DNA from: Solimonas sp. | GTDB taxonomy: Bacteria > Pseudomonadota > Gammaproteobacteria > Nevskiales > Nevskiaceae | Direction: 5' to 3' | Length of the DNA stretch: 64,000 bases | Assembly (NCBI GenBank): GCA_030149365.1 | Contig: JASBRP010000024.1 | Span: 1 to 64,000 of the forward strand | Part shown: in pieces, positions 57,180 through 64,000 of the stretch | How positions within the stretch are numbered: the first letter of the stretch is position 1 | How the letters are laid out: the number at the start of each line of letters is the position of its first letter | The notes under the pieces: generated by a model | What the model was told of the DNA's origin: nothing | Databases searched by the model: none | Seen by the model: the letters and a program-made list of their open reading frames with translations, nothing else | Program-made: the position numbers and the translations under genes

Positions 57180-57719
57180 ATGGCACAGACCGCTACCCTG
57201 CATCACTTCGCGATCCAGCTCGCCGACATGGATCGCGGCATCTACGAGAACTTCGAGCTGCGTGTGGCGCGCCAGCCCTCGGAGACCGCCGAGTTCATGC
57301 TCACCCGCGTGCTGGCCTACTGCCTGGAATACCAGGACGGCATCGTGCTGACCGAGGGTATCGCCGCGGTGGACGAACCGGCGGTGATGGTGAAGGACCT
57401 GACCGGCCGCGCGACCGCCTGGATCGAGGTCGGCGCGCCTGACCCGGAGCGCCTGCACCGCGGCAGCAAGCTGGCCGGCCGCGCCGCGGTCTACACGCAC
57501 CGCGATCCGGGCCAACTGCTGGCGCAGTACGCCGGGCAGCGCATCCACCGCGCCGCCGATATCCCGGTCTACAGCTTTGATCGCAAGCTCATCGGCGACA
57601 TCGCCGGCAAGCTGGAGCGCCGCAACAGCCTGTCCGTCACCGTCACCGAAAGGCAGCTCTACCTGGACCTGGGCGGCGAGAACCACACGCTCGCGATCAC
57701 CGAGCAGCGCGCCGGCTGA
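57180..57719 (+). CDS. yaeQ: YaeQ family protein
   Basis: 179-residue YaeQ-type protein, PD-(D/E)xK-like fold. The conserved start is a TATLHHFAIQLADMDRGIYE stretch; PSETAEFMLTRVLAYCLEY, GRATAWIEVGAPDPERLHR and VYSFDRK are further family landmarks. The ATG at 57180 follows the terminator. The cellular function is not established; its E. coli relative was linked to transcription elongation. Confidence 0.94.
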   Translation: MAQTATLHHFAIQLADMDRGIYENFELRVARQPSETAEFMLTRVLAYCLEYQDGIVLTEGIAAVDEPAVMVKDLTGRATAWIEVGAPDPERLHRGSKLAGRAAVYTHRDPGQLLAQYAGQRIHRAADIPVYSFDRKLIGDIAGKLERRNSLSVTVTERQLYLDLGGENHTLAITEQRAG

Positions 57720-57725
57720 GGCGCA

Positions 57726-58067
57726 TCAGCGTCGTTGCTTGAGCCGGTGGCCCACGTCGACGATCGCCGCGATCGCCGGCCGCAGCTCCGCACCCAGTTC
57801 GCTCAGCGAGTACTCCACCGTCGGCGGCGAGCTGTCCACCTCGCGGCGGATCACCACGCCGTCCCGCTCCAGTTGCCGCAGTCGCGCGGTGAGTACCTTG
57901 GCCGACACGCCCTTGATGTCGCCACGCAGTTCGCTGAAGCGCCGCGGGCCATCGCGCAGGTACCAAATCACGTGCGGCGACCAGGCGCCGCTGATCAGGC
58001 TCATGCATTCGCCCAGGGGGCAGACCTCCGGCGGCTGTTCGACCTTGTTCCTGCGGACTTTCACCAT
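57726..58067 (-). CDS. HxlR-family regulator
   Basis: 113-residue winged-helix regulator of the HxlR family: CPLGECMSLISGAWSPHVIW at the N-terminus with the characteristic Cys pair, and FSELRGDIKGVSAKVLTARL as the recognition helix. Family members sense aldehydes, quinones or oxidants. It is divergent from the nitronate monooxygenase gene; two palindromes between them are likely its operators. Confidence 0.92.
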   Translation of the reverse strand: MVKVRRNKVEQPPEVCPLGECMSLISGAWSPHVIWYLRDGPRRFSELRGDIKGVSAKVLTARLRQLERDGVVIRREVDSSPPTVEYSLSELGAELRPAIAAIVDVGHRLKQRR

Positions 58068-58086
58068 GCGCCAGCTCCGGCCGAGC

Positions 58087-58104
58087 GGTTACCTGCAGGT
58101 AACC
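58087..58104. promoter_or_regulatory. HxlR operator 1: 18-bp perfect palindrome
   Basis: GGTTACCTG-CAGGTAACC is a perfect 18-bp palindrome 20 bp upstream of the HxlR gene. A related GTTACC-AAG-GGTAAC is at 58124-58138. The shared half-site GTTACC is characteristic of HxlR-type dyads. Confidence 0.7.
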
Positions 58105-58123
58105 CGAATATTTTCCCGAATCA

Positions 58124-58138
58124 GTTACCAAGGGTAAC
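58124..58138. promoter_or_regulatory. HxlR operator 2
   Basis: GTTACC-AAG-GGTAAC dyad about 44 bp before the nitronate monooxygenase start. Two sites in one divergent region suit cooperative repression of both genes. Confidence 0.65.
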
Positions 58139-58181
58139 CAGCGCAGTATAGTGCCGCCACATTCGGACCAGGAGCCTTCGC

Positions 58182-59267
58182 ATGTGGCAGGACACCGCGG
58201 TAAGCCGGAAGCTGGGATTGCGCTACCCGATCGTGCAGGGCCCCTTCGGCGGCGGCCTGTCCTCCGTGGACCTGCTGGCGGCGGTGTCGAACGCCGGCGG
58301 CCTGGGTTCCTTCGGCGTGCATCACCTGACGCCGGCCCAGATCCGCGAGCTGGACACCACGATCCGCTCCCGCACGAACCAGCCCTACGCCCTGAACCTC
58401 TGGGTTTCCAACCACGACGAGGGCGGCCTGTCGCTGACCGCCGAGCAGTTCGCAGCGGGCATCGAGCGCTTCCGCCCCTACTACGAGGAACTCGGCGTAG
58501 AGCCTCCGACCATGCCGGCGCGTTACGGCCAAAGCTTCGAGGAGCAGGTGGAGGCCGTGCTGGAAGCCAATCCGCCGGCCTTCAGCTTCGTCTTCGGCAT
58601 TCCGTCGGCCCGCATCCTGGAGGAGTGCCGCCGCCGCGGCATCGTCACCATCGGCGCCATCACCACTATCGACGAGGCCGTGGCGATGGAAGCGGCCGGC
58701 GTGGACCTGATCGTGGCCACCGGCTTCGAGGCCGGCGGCCATCGCGTGTCCTTCCTGGCGCCCGCGGAGGATTCGCTGACCGGCAGCTTTGCCCTGATCC
58801 CCACGGTGACGGACCGCGTGAAGACGCCGGTGATCGCCGCCGGCGGCATCGCCGACAGCCGCGGCATCGCGGCGGCGCTGATGCTGGGCGCGCAGGGCGT
58901 GCAGATCGGCACCGCCTTCCTGGCCTGCCAGCAGTCCTCGGCCAGCGCGCCGCACCGCCGCATGCTGTTCGACGAGCGCAGCCGCTACACCGCGCTGACG
59001 CGCGTCTTCAGCGGCCGCCTGGCGCGCGGCATCCGCAACCGCTACCTGGAAGAGATGACGGCCTCCGGCGTGGCGCCCTTCCCCTACCCGATCCAGAACT
59101 GGTTTACCGGCAGCTTCCGCAAGGCCGCCGGCGAGCAGGACCGCCCGGATCGCATGTCGCTCTGGGCCGGCCAGGCCGCGCCGCTGCTGCGCCAGCATGA
59201 CGCCGGGGAGCTGTTCGCGGCCCTGGTGCAGGGCACCGACACCCTGCTGGGCCGGCAGGCGGGGTAG
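58182..59267 (+). CDS. Nitronate monooxygenase-like FMN enzyme
   Basis: 361-residue TIM-barrel flavoprotein of the nitronate monooxygenase/2-nitropropane dioxygenase family: RYPIVQGPFGGGLSSVDLLA at the start, ATGFEAGGHR and AAGGIADSRGIAAALMLGAQ as FMN-binding phosphate loops. It oxidises nitronates or related anions; some members are enoyl reductases. It lies after the HxlR operator, so it is probably induced by the regulator's signal. Confidence 0.9.
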   Translation: MWQDTAVSRKLGLRYPIVQGPFGGGLSSVDLLAAVSNAGGLGSFGVHHLTPAQIRELDTTIRSRTNQPYALNLWVSNHDEGGLSLTAEQFAAGIERFRPYYEELGVEPPTMPARYGQSFEEQVEAVLEANPPAFSFVFGIPSARILEECRRRGIVTIGAITTIDEAVAMEAAGVDLIVATGFEAGGHRVSFLAPAEDSLTGSFALIPTVTDRVKTPVIAAGGIADSRGIAAALMLGAQGVQIGTAFLACQQSSASAPHRRMLFDERSRYTALTRVFSGRLARGIRNRYLEEMTASGVAPFPYPIQNWFTGSFRKAAGEQDRPDRMSLWAGQAAPLLRQHDAGELFAALVQGTDTLLGRQAG

Positions 59268-59321
59268 CGCACCGGGGGACCGGGTAGAATGCCCGCCTCC
59301 CCCTCTGCGGTGCCCCTGCCC

Positions 59322-60191
59322 ATGTCCTTCCTTTTCCATGTCCTGGCATGGCTGCCCCTGGCCGTGCTGCAGGGGCTGGGCGCCTTTGCCGGCTGGCTGC
59401 TGTGGGTCACCTCGTCCTCGCGCAAGCGCGTGGCGCTGCGCAACATCAGCCGCTGCATGCCGGAGCTTTCCCAGGCCGAGCAGCATCGCATCGCGCGCGC
59501 CTCGGTGGGCCACGAGATGAAGACCTACATCGAGACCGCGCGCGTCTGGCTGGGCCCCGGCGGCCCGGTGAAGAACGCAGTCAAGGAGTGGCGCGGCATC
59601 GAGGTGCTGGAGCGCGCCTTCGCCCAGGGCAAGGGCGTGATCCTGCTGACCCTGCACCAGGGTGCCTTCGAGGCCGTGGCCATCCCGATGTCGGCCAACT
59701 TCCCCTTCTATGGCCTGTACAAGCCGCAGAAGGGCGCGCTCAACGCCCTGTCGCTCAAGGGCCGCTGCCGCTTCGGCGGCCGCATGGTCGCGGCCGAGGC
59801 CGGTGTGCGCAAGGCGGCGCTGCCGCTGCTGGCCGAAGGCCTGGGCGTCTACTACATGCCGGACCACGATCCGCCGGCGGGCCGCGGCGTGTTCGTGCCC
59901 TTCATGGGCGTGCCGGCGCATACGCCGACCCTGATCGCGCGCCTGGTGCAGGAGTCGGGCTCGCCGGTGGTCTTCATGTTCGGTGAACGCCTGCCCTGGG
60001 CGCGCGGCTACATCGCGCACTACGTCGAGGCACCCGCCGGCATCCACGACCCCGACGTGGAGAAGGCTACCGCGGCGATGAACCTGGGCCTGGAGCAATG
60101 CGTGCGCGACTGTCCGGAACAGTACTGGTGGGGCTACAAGCGCTTCCGCCGCCAGCCAGACGGAGCCCCGGACTTCTACCGCGGCGCTTAG
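59322..60191 (+). CDS. Lipid A acyltransferase-family protein (LpxL/HtrB type)
   Basis: 289-residue membrane-anchored lysophospholipid-type acyltransferase. An N-terminal TM segment precedes NISRCMPELSQAEQ; the catalytic HxxxxE is H112-E117 in LHQGAFEA; YKPQKGALN and MPDHDPPAGRGVFVPFMG are further family motifs. It starts a four-gene lipid operon. It may act on lipid A or another glycerolipid. Confidence 0.9.
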   Translation: MSFLFHVLAWLPLAVLQGLGAFAGWLLWVTSSSRKRVALRNISRCMPELSQAEQHRIARASVGHEMKTYIETARVWLGPGGPVKNAVKEWRGIEVLERAFAQGKGVILLTLHQGAFEAVAIPMSANFPFYGLYKPQKGALNALSLKGRCRFGGRMVAAEAGVRKAALPLLAEGLGVYYMPDHDPPAGRGVFVPFMGVPAHTPTLIARLVQESGSPVVFMFGERLPWARGYIAHYVEAPAGIHDPDVEKATAAMNLGLEQCVRDCPEQYWWGYKRFRRQPDGAPDFYRGA

Positions 60192-60256
60192 GCCGGGATT
60201 GAACCCGGCGAGGTTTGTGGCAGTCTGAGCGGCACCACCCCAGGCCGCCCGACCCC

Positions 60257-61198
60257 ATGACCCTGCCCCGCAGCGACGGACCGCTGTTCATCGTCATCAA
60301 CGCCGGTTCCGGCGCGCAGCACGCCAGCGAGACACAGCTGCAGATCGCGGCGCTGCTGGATGCCGCCGGCCGCCCCCACCAGTTCCTGCCCGCCAACGGC
60401 GGCGGCGTGGTGGAGGTGGCGCGGCAGGCCGTGGCGCTGGCGCGCGAGCAGCAGGGCGTGGTGGTTGCCGCCGGCGGCGACGGCACCATCAACGCCGTGG
60501 CCCAGGCGGTGATCGAGACCGGCCTGCCCTTCGCGGTACTGCCGCAGGGCACCTTCAACTACTTCGGCCGCACCCACGGCATCCCGCAGGACACCGAGGC
60601 TGCGGTGCATGCGCTGCTGTCCGCAGAACTGCAGCCCGTGCAGGCCGGCCTGGTCAACGACCGCCTGTTCCTGGTCAACGCCAGCCTGGGCCTCTACCCC
60701 ACGCTGCTGGAGGACCGCGAGGCCTACAAGCAGCAGTTGGGGCGCAGCCGCTTCGTCGCGCTGATCGCCGGTCTGGCGACGCTGTTGCGCGAGCGGCGCC
60801 AGCTGGAGCTGTGCATCGAGCAGGACGGCCAGGAGCTATGCCTGCGAACGCCGACGCTGTTCGTCGGCAACAACCGCCTGCAGTTCGAGCGGATCGGCAT
60901 CGCCGAGGCGCCGGCCCTCGAAGCCGGCCGGCTGGTGGCCGTCATGCTCAAGCCGATCCGCGGCCTGAGCATGCTGGGCCTGCTGCTGCGCGGCGCCCTC
61001 GGGCGCCTGGGCGAAGCCGACACGGTGACCAGCTTCAGCCTGCACAGCCTGACAGTGCGCACGCGGCGCCGGCGCCGCCTCAAGGTGGCCACCGACGGCG
61101 AGGTCTTCCATCTGCACTCGCCGCTGCAGTTCCGCGTGGCGCCGCAGCCGCTGCTGCTGATGGTGCCGGGTCCGGAACATCGCGTGGAGCCGGCATGA
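60257..61198 (+). CDS. Diacylglycerol/lipid kinase (DAGK catalytic domain)
   Basis: 313-residue lipid kinase with the nucleotide motif GGDGT (73-77), an N-terminal INAGSGA and the TFNYFGR stretch. It phosphorylates diacylglycerol or a sphingoid base with ATP. Start ATG 60257. The stop overlaps the metallophosphoesterase start by ATGA, and the downstream PAP2 phosphatase would reverse its reaction. Confidence 0.9.
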   Translation: MTLPRSDGPLFIVINAGSGAQHASETQLQIAALLDAAGRPHQFLPANGGGVVEVARQAVALAREQQGVVVAAGGDGTINAVAQAVIETGLPFAVLPQGTFNYFGRTHGIPQDTEAAVHALLSAELQPVQAGLVNDRLFLVNASLGLYPTLLEDREAYKQQLGRSRFVALIAGLATLLRERRQLELCIEQDGQELCLRTPTLFVGNNRLQFERIGIAEAPALEAGRLVAVMLKPIRGLSMLGLLLRGALGRLGEADTVTSFSLHSLTVRTRRRRRLKVATDGEVFHLHSPLQFRVAPQPLLLMVPGPEHRVEPA

Positions 61199-62007
61199 CA
61201 CTGTTGCTGCAGGTCTCCGACCCGCACTTCGGCACCGAGCGGCCCCAGGTGGTGCAGGCCCTGCGGCGGCTGGCCGAGGCACAGCGCCCGCAGGTGCTGG
61301 TGGTTTCCGGCGACATCACCCAGCGCGGCAGCAATGCGCAGTTCGACGCGGCGCGCCGGTTCCTCGACAGCCTGGGCATCCCGGCGATGCTCACGGTGCC
61401 GGGCAACCACGATATCCCGCTGCTGAACCCGCTCGCGCGCTGGCTGTGGCCTTATGCCGCCTACCAGCGTGTCTTCGGGCCGGAGCTGGAGCCGGTGCTG
61501 GATCTGCCCGAACTGCTGCTGATCGGCGTCAACACCACGCGTCCGCGCCGCCACAAGGATGGCGAGGTTTCGGCGGCCCAGGTGCGGCGCGTGGCCGAAC
61601 GCCTGCGCGCGGCCGGCGAGCGCCAGCTGCGCATCGTGGTCACGCACCAGCCGGTGCATGTGGTGCGCACGCGCGACGAGCACAACCTGCTGCACGGCGC
61701 CGGCCCTGCCGCGCGCGCCTGGGCCGAAGCCGGCGCCGACCTGGTGCTCGGCGGCCACATCCATTTTCCTTCCGTGGGCCTGCTGGCGGACCGCTATCCG
61801 GACATTTCCCGGCGTGCCTGGGGCGTGCAGGCCGGTACCGCGCTGTCCTGGCGCATCCGCTTCGAGGCCGGCAATTCGGTGAACCTGCTGCGCTACGATG
61901 CCGCCGCACCGCAATGCGCGGTGGAGCGCTGGGATTATGTCGATGCGGCCGACCGCTTCGAGCTCGCCCGCCACGAGGAGCTGCCACTGCAGCGCGACGC
62001 CGCATGA
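61195..62007 (+). CDS. Calcineurin-like metallophosphoesterase
   Basis: 270-residue phosphoesterase with D9-x-H11, GDITQ (D40) and GNHD (71-73) and the distal GGHIHFP metal motifs. It hydrolyses a phosphomonoester, phosphodiester or phospholipid head group. ATGA overlaps on both sides couple it to the lipid kinase and PAP2 genes, so a phospholipid substrate is likely. Confidence 0.92.
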   Translation: MTLLLQVSDPHFGTERPQVVQALRRLAEAQRPQVLVVSGDITQRGSNAQFDAARRFLDSLGIPAMLTVPGNHDIPLLNPLARWLWPYAAYQRVFGPELEPVLDLPELLLIGVNTTRPRRHKDGEVSAAQVRRVAERLRAAGERQLRIVVTHQPVHVVRTRDEHNLLHGAGPAARAWAEAGADLVLGGHIHFPSVGLLADRYPDISRRAWGVQAGTALSWRIRFEAGNSVNLLRYDAAAPQCAVERWDYVDAADRFELARHEELPLQRDAA

Positions 62008-62783
62008 ACGACACCGCGGCCTTCGTCGCCGATCATCCCCTGCTGGTCTTCGGCGCACTCTGCTCCGGCATGCTGCTGCTGATGGGCCTGGCCTGGGCGC
62101 TGATCCGGCGCCTGCGCGCCCTGCACTTCTTCGACCGCCGTGAGCTGGCCTGGCACCTGGGCCTGGGCTTCTGCATCGTGCTGGCCACGCTGTCGGCCTT
62201 CCTGGCGCTGGCCGACGAGATCGGGGTGGACGAGGAACTGGGCGACTTCGACGAAGCCCTGGCCGGAGAGCTGTCGCAGCGCCTGCAGCCGCAGACCCTG
62301 CGGATCTTCGGCGCACTGACCCACCTGGGAGATTTCTGGACGCTCACCGCGCTGTGCGTCGTGGTGGCGATGCTGCTGTTGCGGCAGGGCCATCGCCGGC
62401 TGGCGATCGCCTGGGTGGTCGCGCTGGCCGGCAACGGCTTGCTGAACCGGGCACTGAAGGAGCTGTTCCAGCGCAGCCGCCCGCTGCACGAGCACGGCTG
62501 GGCCCACGCCAACGGCTGGAGCTTCCCCAGCGGGCATTCGTCCGGCTCACTGGTGGCCTACGGCATGCTGGCCTGGGTGCTGATGCGCTTCACACCCCGC
62601 GTGCTGCACCTGCCCCTGGCCCTGGCGGCCATCGCCACCGCCCTGCTGGTCGGCTACAGCCGCATCGTGCTGCAGGTGCACTGGTTCAGCGACGTCCTGG
62701 CGGGCTTCATGCTCGGCAGCGCCTGGCTGGCGGTCTGCATCGCCGGGGCGGAAATGGCGCGTCTGCGGGGCGAGACAACCTGA
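62004..62783 (+). CDS. PAP2-family lipid phosphatase
   Basis: 259-residue integral membrane phosphatase. The three PAP2 motifs are KELFQRSRP (152-160), PSGH (175-178) and SRIVLQVHWFSD (219-230), with about six TM segments. It removes phosphate from phosphatidic acid or an undecaprenyl-like lipid. It is the last gene of the acyltransferase/kinase/phosphoesterase operon. Confidence 0.93.
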   Translation: MNDTAAFVADHPLLVFGALCSGMLLLMGLAWALIRRLRALHFFDRRELAWHLGLGFCIVLATLSAFLALADEIGVDEELGDFDEALAGELSQRLQPQTLRIFGALTHLGDFWTLTALCVVVAMLLLRQGHRRLAIAWVVALAGNGLLNRALKELFQRSRPLHEHGWAHANGWSFPSGHSSGSLVAYGMLAWVLMRFTPRVLHLPLALAAIATALLVGYSRIVLQVHWFSDVLAGFMLGSAWLAVCIAGAEMARLRGETT

Positions 62784-62875
62784 CGACACGTTCAGGTGTT
62801 CAAGCCTGCTGCACCCCGATATCGTTGCCGACCATCAAGGCACACGATCATCGTTTTCGAGGGGAGCCGCCGTTC

Positions 62876-64000
62876 ATGAGCCTGTTTTCCAGAGCTACCG
62901 TGGCATTGCTGGCGGCGGTGCTGACCGCCTGCGGGGGAGGCGGTGGCGGAGGCGCTTCGCCCGAGCTTCGGCTCCCGACAGCCAGCGTCGTCGTCACGGC
63001 AAAGACCACCGGGGTGGCACCGTCCAGTTCGATCTATTTCAGCTATGGCAGGACAAGCGGCCGGGAGGTTCATGCCACTGCTGTTGCGACGACCACGACC
63101 GGCATCGCCCGCACCGAGGTCGCAATCGATGATTCCGGCAACGGCCGTCTGCAGATCTTCTTCAAGGACCCGGACCGGATCGGGCCCAACACCTACTCCG
63201 ACCAGGTGTCGCTGAAGCTGTGCTACGACACCGCCTGCGCCGAGCACCTGCCCGGCAGCCCACGCGTCGTGGACACGCGCTACACCGTCACCGGCAGCGC
63301 AGCGCCCGAACCGGCTCCGGCACTGCCGGCGTCAGCAGCACCGGTGGACGGCGGCCTGCTCACCGCCACGATGCTGGCCATGGGCGACCACAACGTGGTC
63401 GACGCCGCCTACAGCACCGCGCTGGAAGCCATCGTGATGATCTCCACGCTGCCGACCCCCGCGCTCTACGTCTACGACACCGCCGCCGATACCGAGGCGA
63501 AACTGGCGCTGGACCAGGCGCCCGCCGCCCTGGCGCTGGGCAGCGACGGCCGGACCGTGGCCATCCTGCTGGCAGCCTCCGAGACGGCCGTGGCCAAGCT
63601 GGTGTATGCGGCTTTGTCCGCTTCCGGCGTGCCCGGCACCTTGACCACCGCTTCCACCACCCTGGTGCCGGCGTCCGACCTGCTGCTGGAGGACAATCGG
63701 GTCGCCCATCTGCTCCCCGGGAGCATCGGTTCCCTGACGCAGGGATTCATCACCTCGATCGATCTCGAAACCAAGGCCGTCCAGGCCAGCAACTTCGACG
63801 TACCGGTGCAGCTGACCGGCGCGCTGCACCCGGCCGGCCAGGCGATCTACGCCATCCCGCCCCTGCCGTCCACCGGCGACATCGTCAAGTTCGAGGTGAA
63901 CGAGCGCGGCACGCTGCGGCTGTACGAGTCCGGCGACGGCGGTGTGCATCCGGGCTGCGGACGCCTGTGGCTGTCAGCCGATGGCAGCCGCATCTACACC
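62876..64000 (+). CDS. Large secreted lipoprotein, beta-propeller-like, truncated at window end
   Basis: The open frame from ATG 62876 runs to the window end (375 codons, no stop). The signal peptide ends in lipobox LTAC followed by a run of Gly (ACGGGGGGG). After about 140 residues of beta-rich sequence the pattern of repeated strands (NVVDAAYSTALEAIVMISTL, LGSDGRTVAILLAAS, LHPAGQAIYAIPPL) resembles a beta-propeller. GAGGGGAG precedes the ATG. The function is unknown. Confidence 0.75.
   Translation, partial: MSLFSRATVALLAAVLTACGGGGGGGASPELRLPTASVVVTAKTTGVAPSSSIYFSYGRTSGREVHATAVATTTTGIARTEVAIDDSGNGRLQIFFKDPDRIGPNTYSDQVSLKLCYDTACAEHLPGSPRVVDTRYTVTGSAAPEPAPALPASAAPVDGGLLTATMLAMGDHNVVDAAYSTALEAIVMISTLPTPALYVYDTAADTEAKLALDQAPAALALGSDGRTVAILLAASETAVAKLVYAALSASGVPGTLTTASTTLVPASDLLLEDNRVAHLLPGSIGSLTQGFITSIDLETKAVQASNFDVPVQLTGALHPAGQAIYAIPPLPSTGDIVKFEVNERGTLRLYESGDGGVHPGCGRLWLSADGSRIYT

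Overview
The window is GC-rich, densely coded chromosomal DNA. The gene families (DarP, YaeQ, YajD, RsgA, paired DUF1302/DUF1329 proteins, KshA-like Rieske oxygenases, PrpE, an Atu-type carboxylase cluster) point to a gammaproteobacterium with a large lipid- and steroid-degrading repertoire. A member of the Nevskiales/Solimonadaceae is my best guess from gene content; it is not proven here. No tRNA, rRNA, CRISPR array or prophage was seen. The left edge cuts the 5' end of an insertion-sequence transposase, and the right edge cuts a secreted lipoprotein gene.

Region 1 (about 0.4-14.5 kb) looks like a hydrophobic-substrate catabolic island. It holds an aldehyde dehydrogenase, two DUF1329 proteins, one DUF1302 outer-membrane protein, a LuxR-type activator with the architecture of the Comamonas testosterone regulator TeiR, a KshA-like Rieske oxygenase, an extended 3beta-HSD-like SDR, a SnoaL-like protein, a hotdog thioesterase, two VOC proteins, a flavin reductase fused to a MarR-like domain, and a classical SDR. 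Region 2 (14.6-23 kb) carries a Ser/Gly-rich secreted protein, a Fur-type TonB receptor/HmuY heme-uptake pair, an overlapping secretin-domain/HELWH-metalloprotein pair, an SDR, a hydrolase lipoprotein and darP.

Region 3 (23.1-28.2 kb, all minus strand) is the most unusual. A second KshA-like Rieske oxygenase, an AhpD/CMD-like protein and a close bacterial relative of plant cycloeucalenol cycloisomerase form one unit ending in a terminator. A TetR regulator, a cytochrome P450 and a 54-residue rubredoxin follow. Together with region 1 this suggests oxidation of sterols or tetracyclic triterpenoids, possibly 9beta,19-cyclopropyl plant sterols; this is inference. Region 4 (28.3-40.2 kb) is mixed: a second TonB receptor, rsgA, yajD, an amidase, small secreted proteins, an esterase, an oxidoreductase and an MFS permease.

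Region 5 (40.2-50.6 kb) is an operon-like Atu/Liu-type cluster: enoyl-CoA hydratase, AtuA-family protein, TetR, biotin carboxylase, a separate BT-BCCP subunit, carboxyltransferase, an HSL-type esterase and PrpE. The carboxylase alpha chain is split into two genes, and a dispersed repeat fills the junction. Region 6 (50.7-64 kb) contains hydrolases, an orphan Pycsar-effector-like membrane protein (DUF5706), a saccharopine-dehydrogenase-like reductase, an HxlR/nitronate monooxygenase divergent pair with clear palindromic operators, a four-gene lipid operon (acyltransferase, lipid kinase, metallophosphoesterase, PAP2) and the truncated lipoprotein. Several families of palindromic intergenic repeats are scattered throughout.
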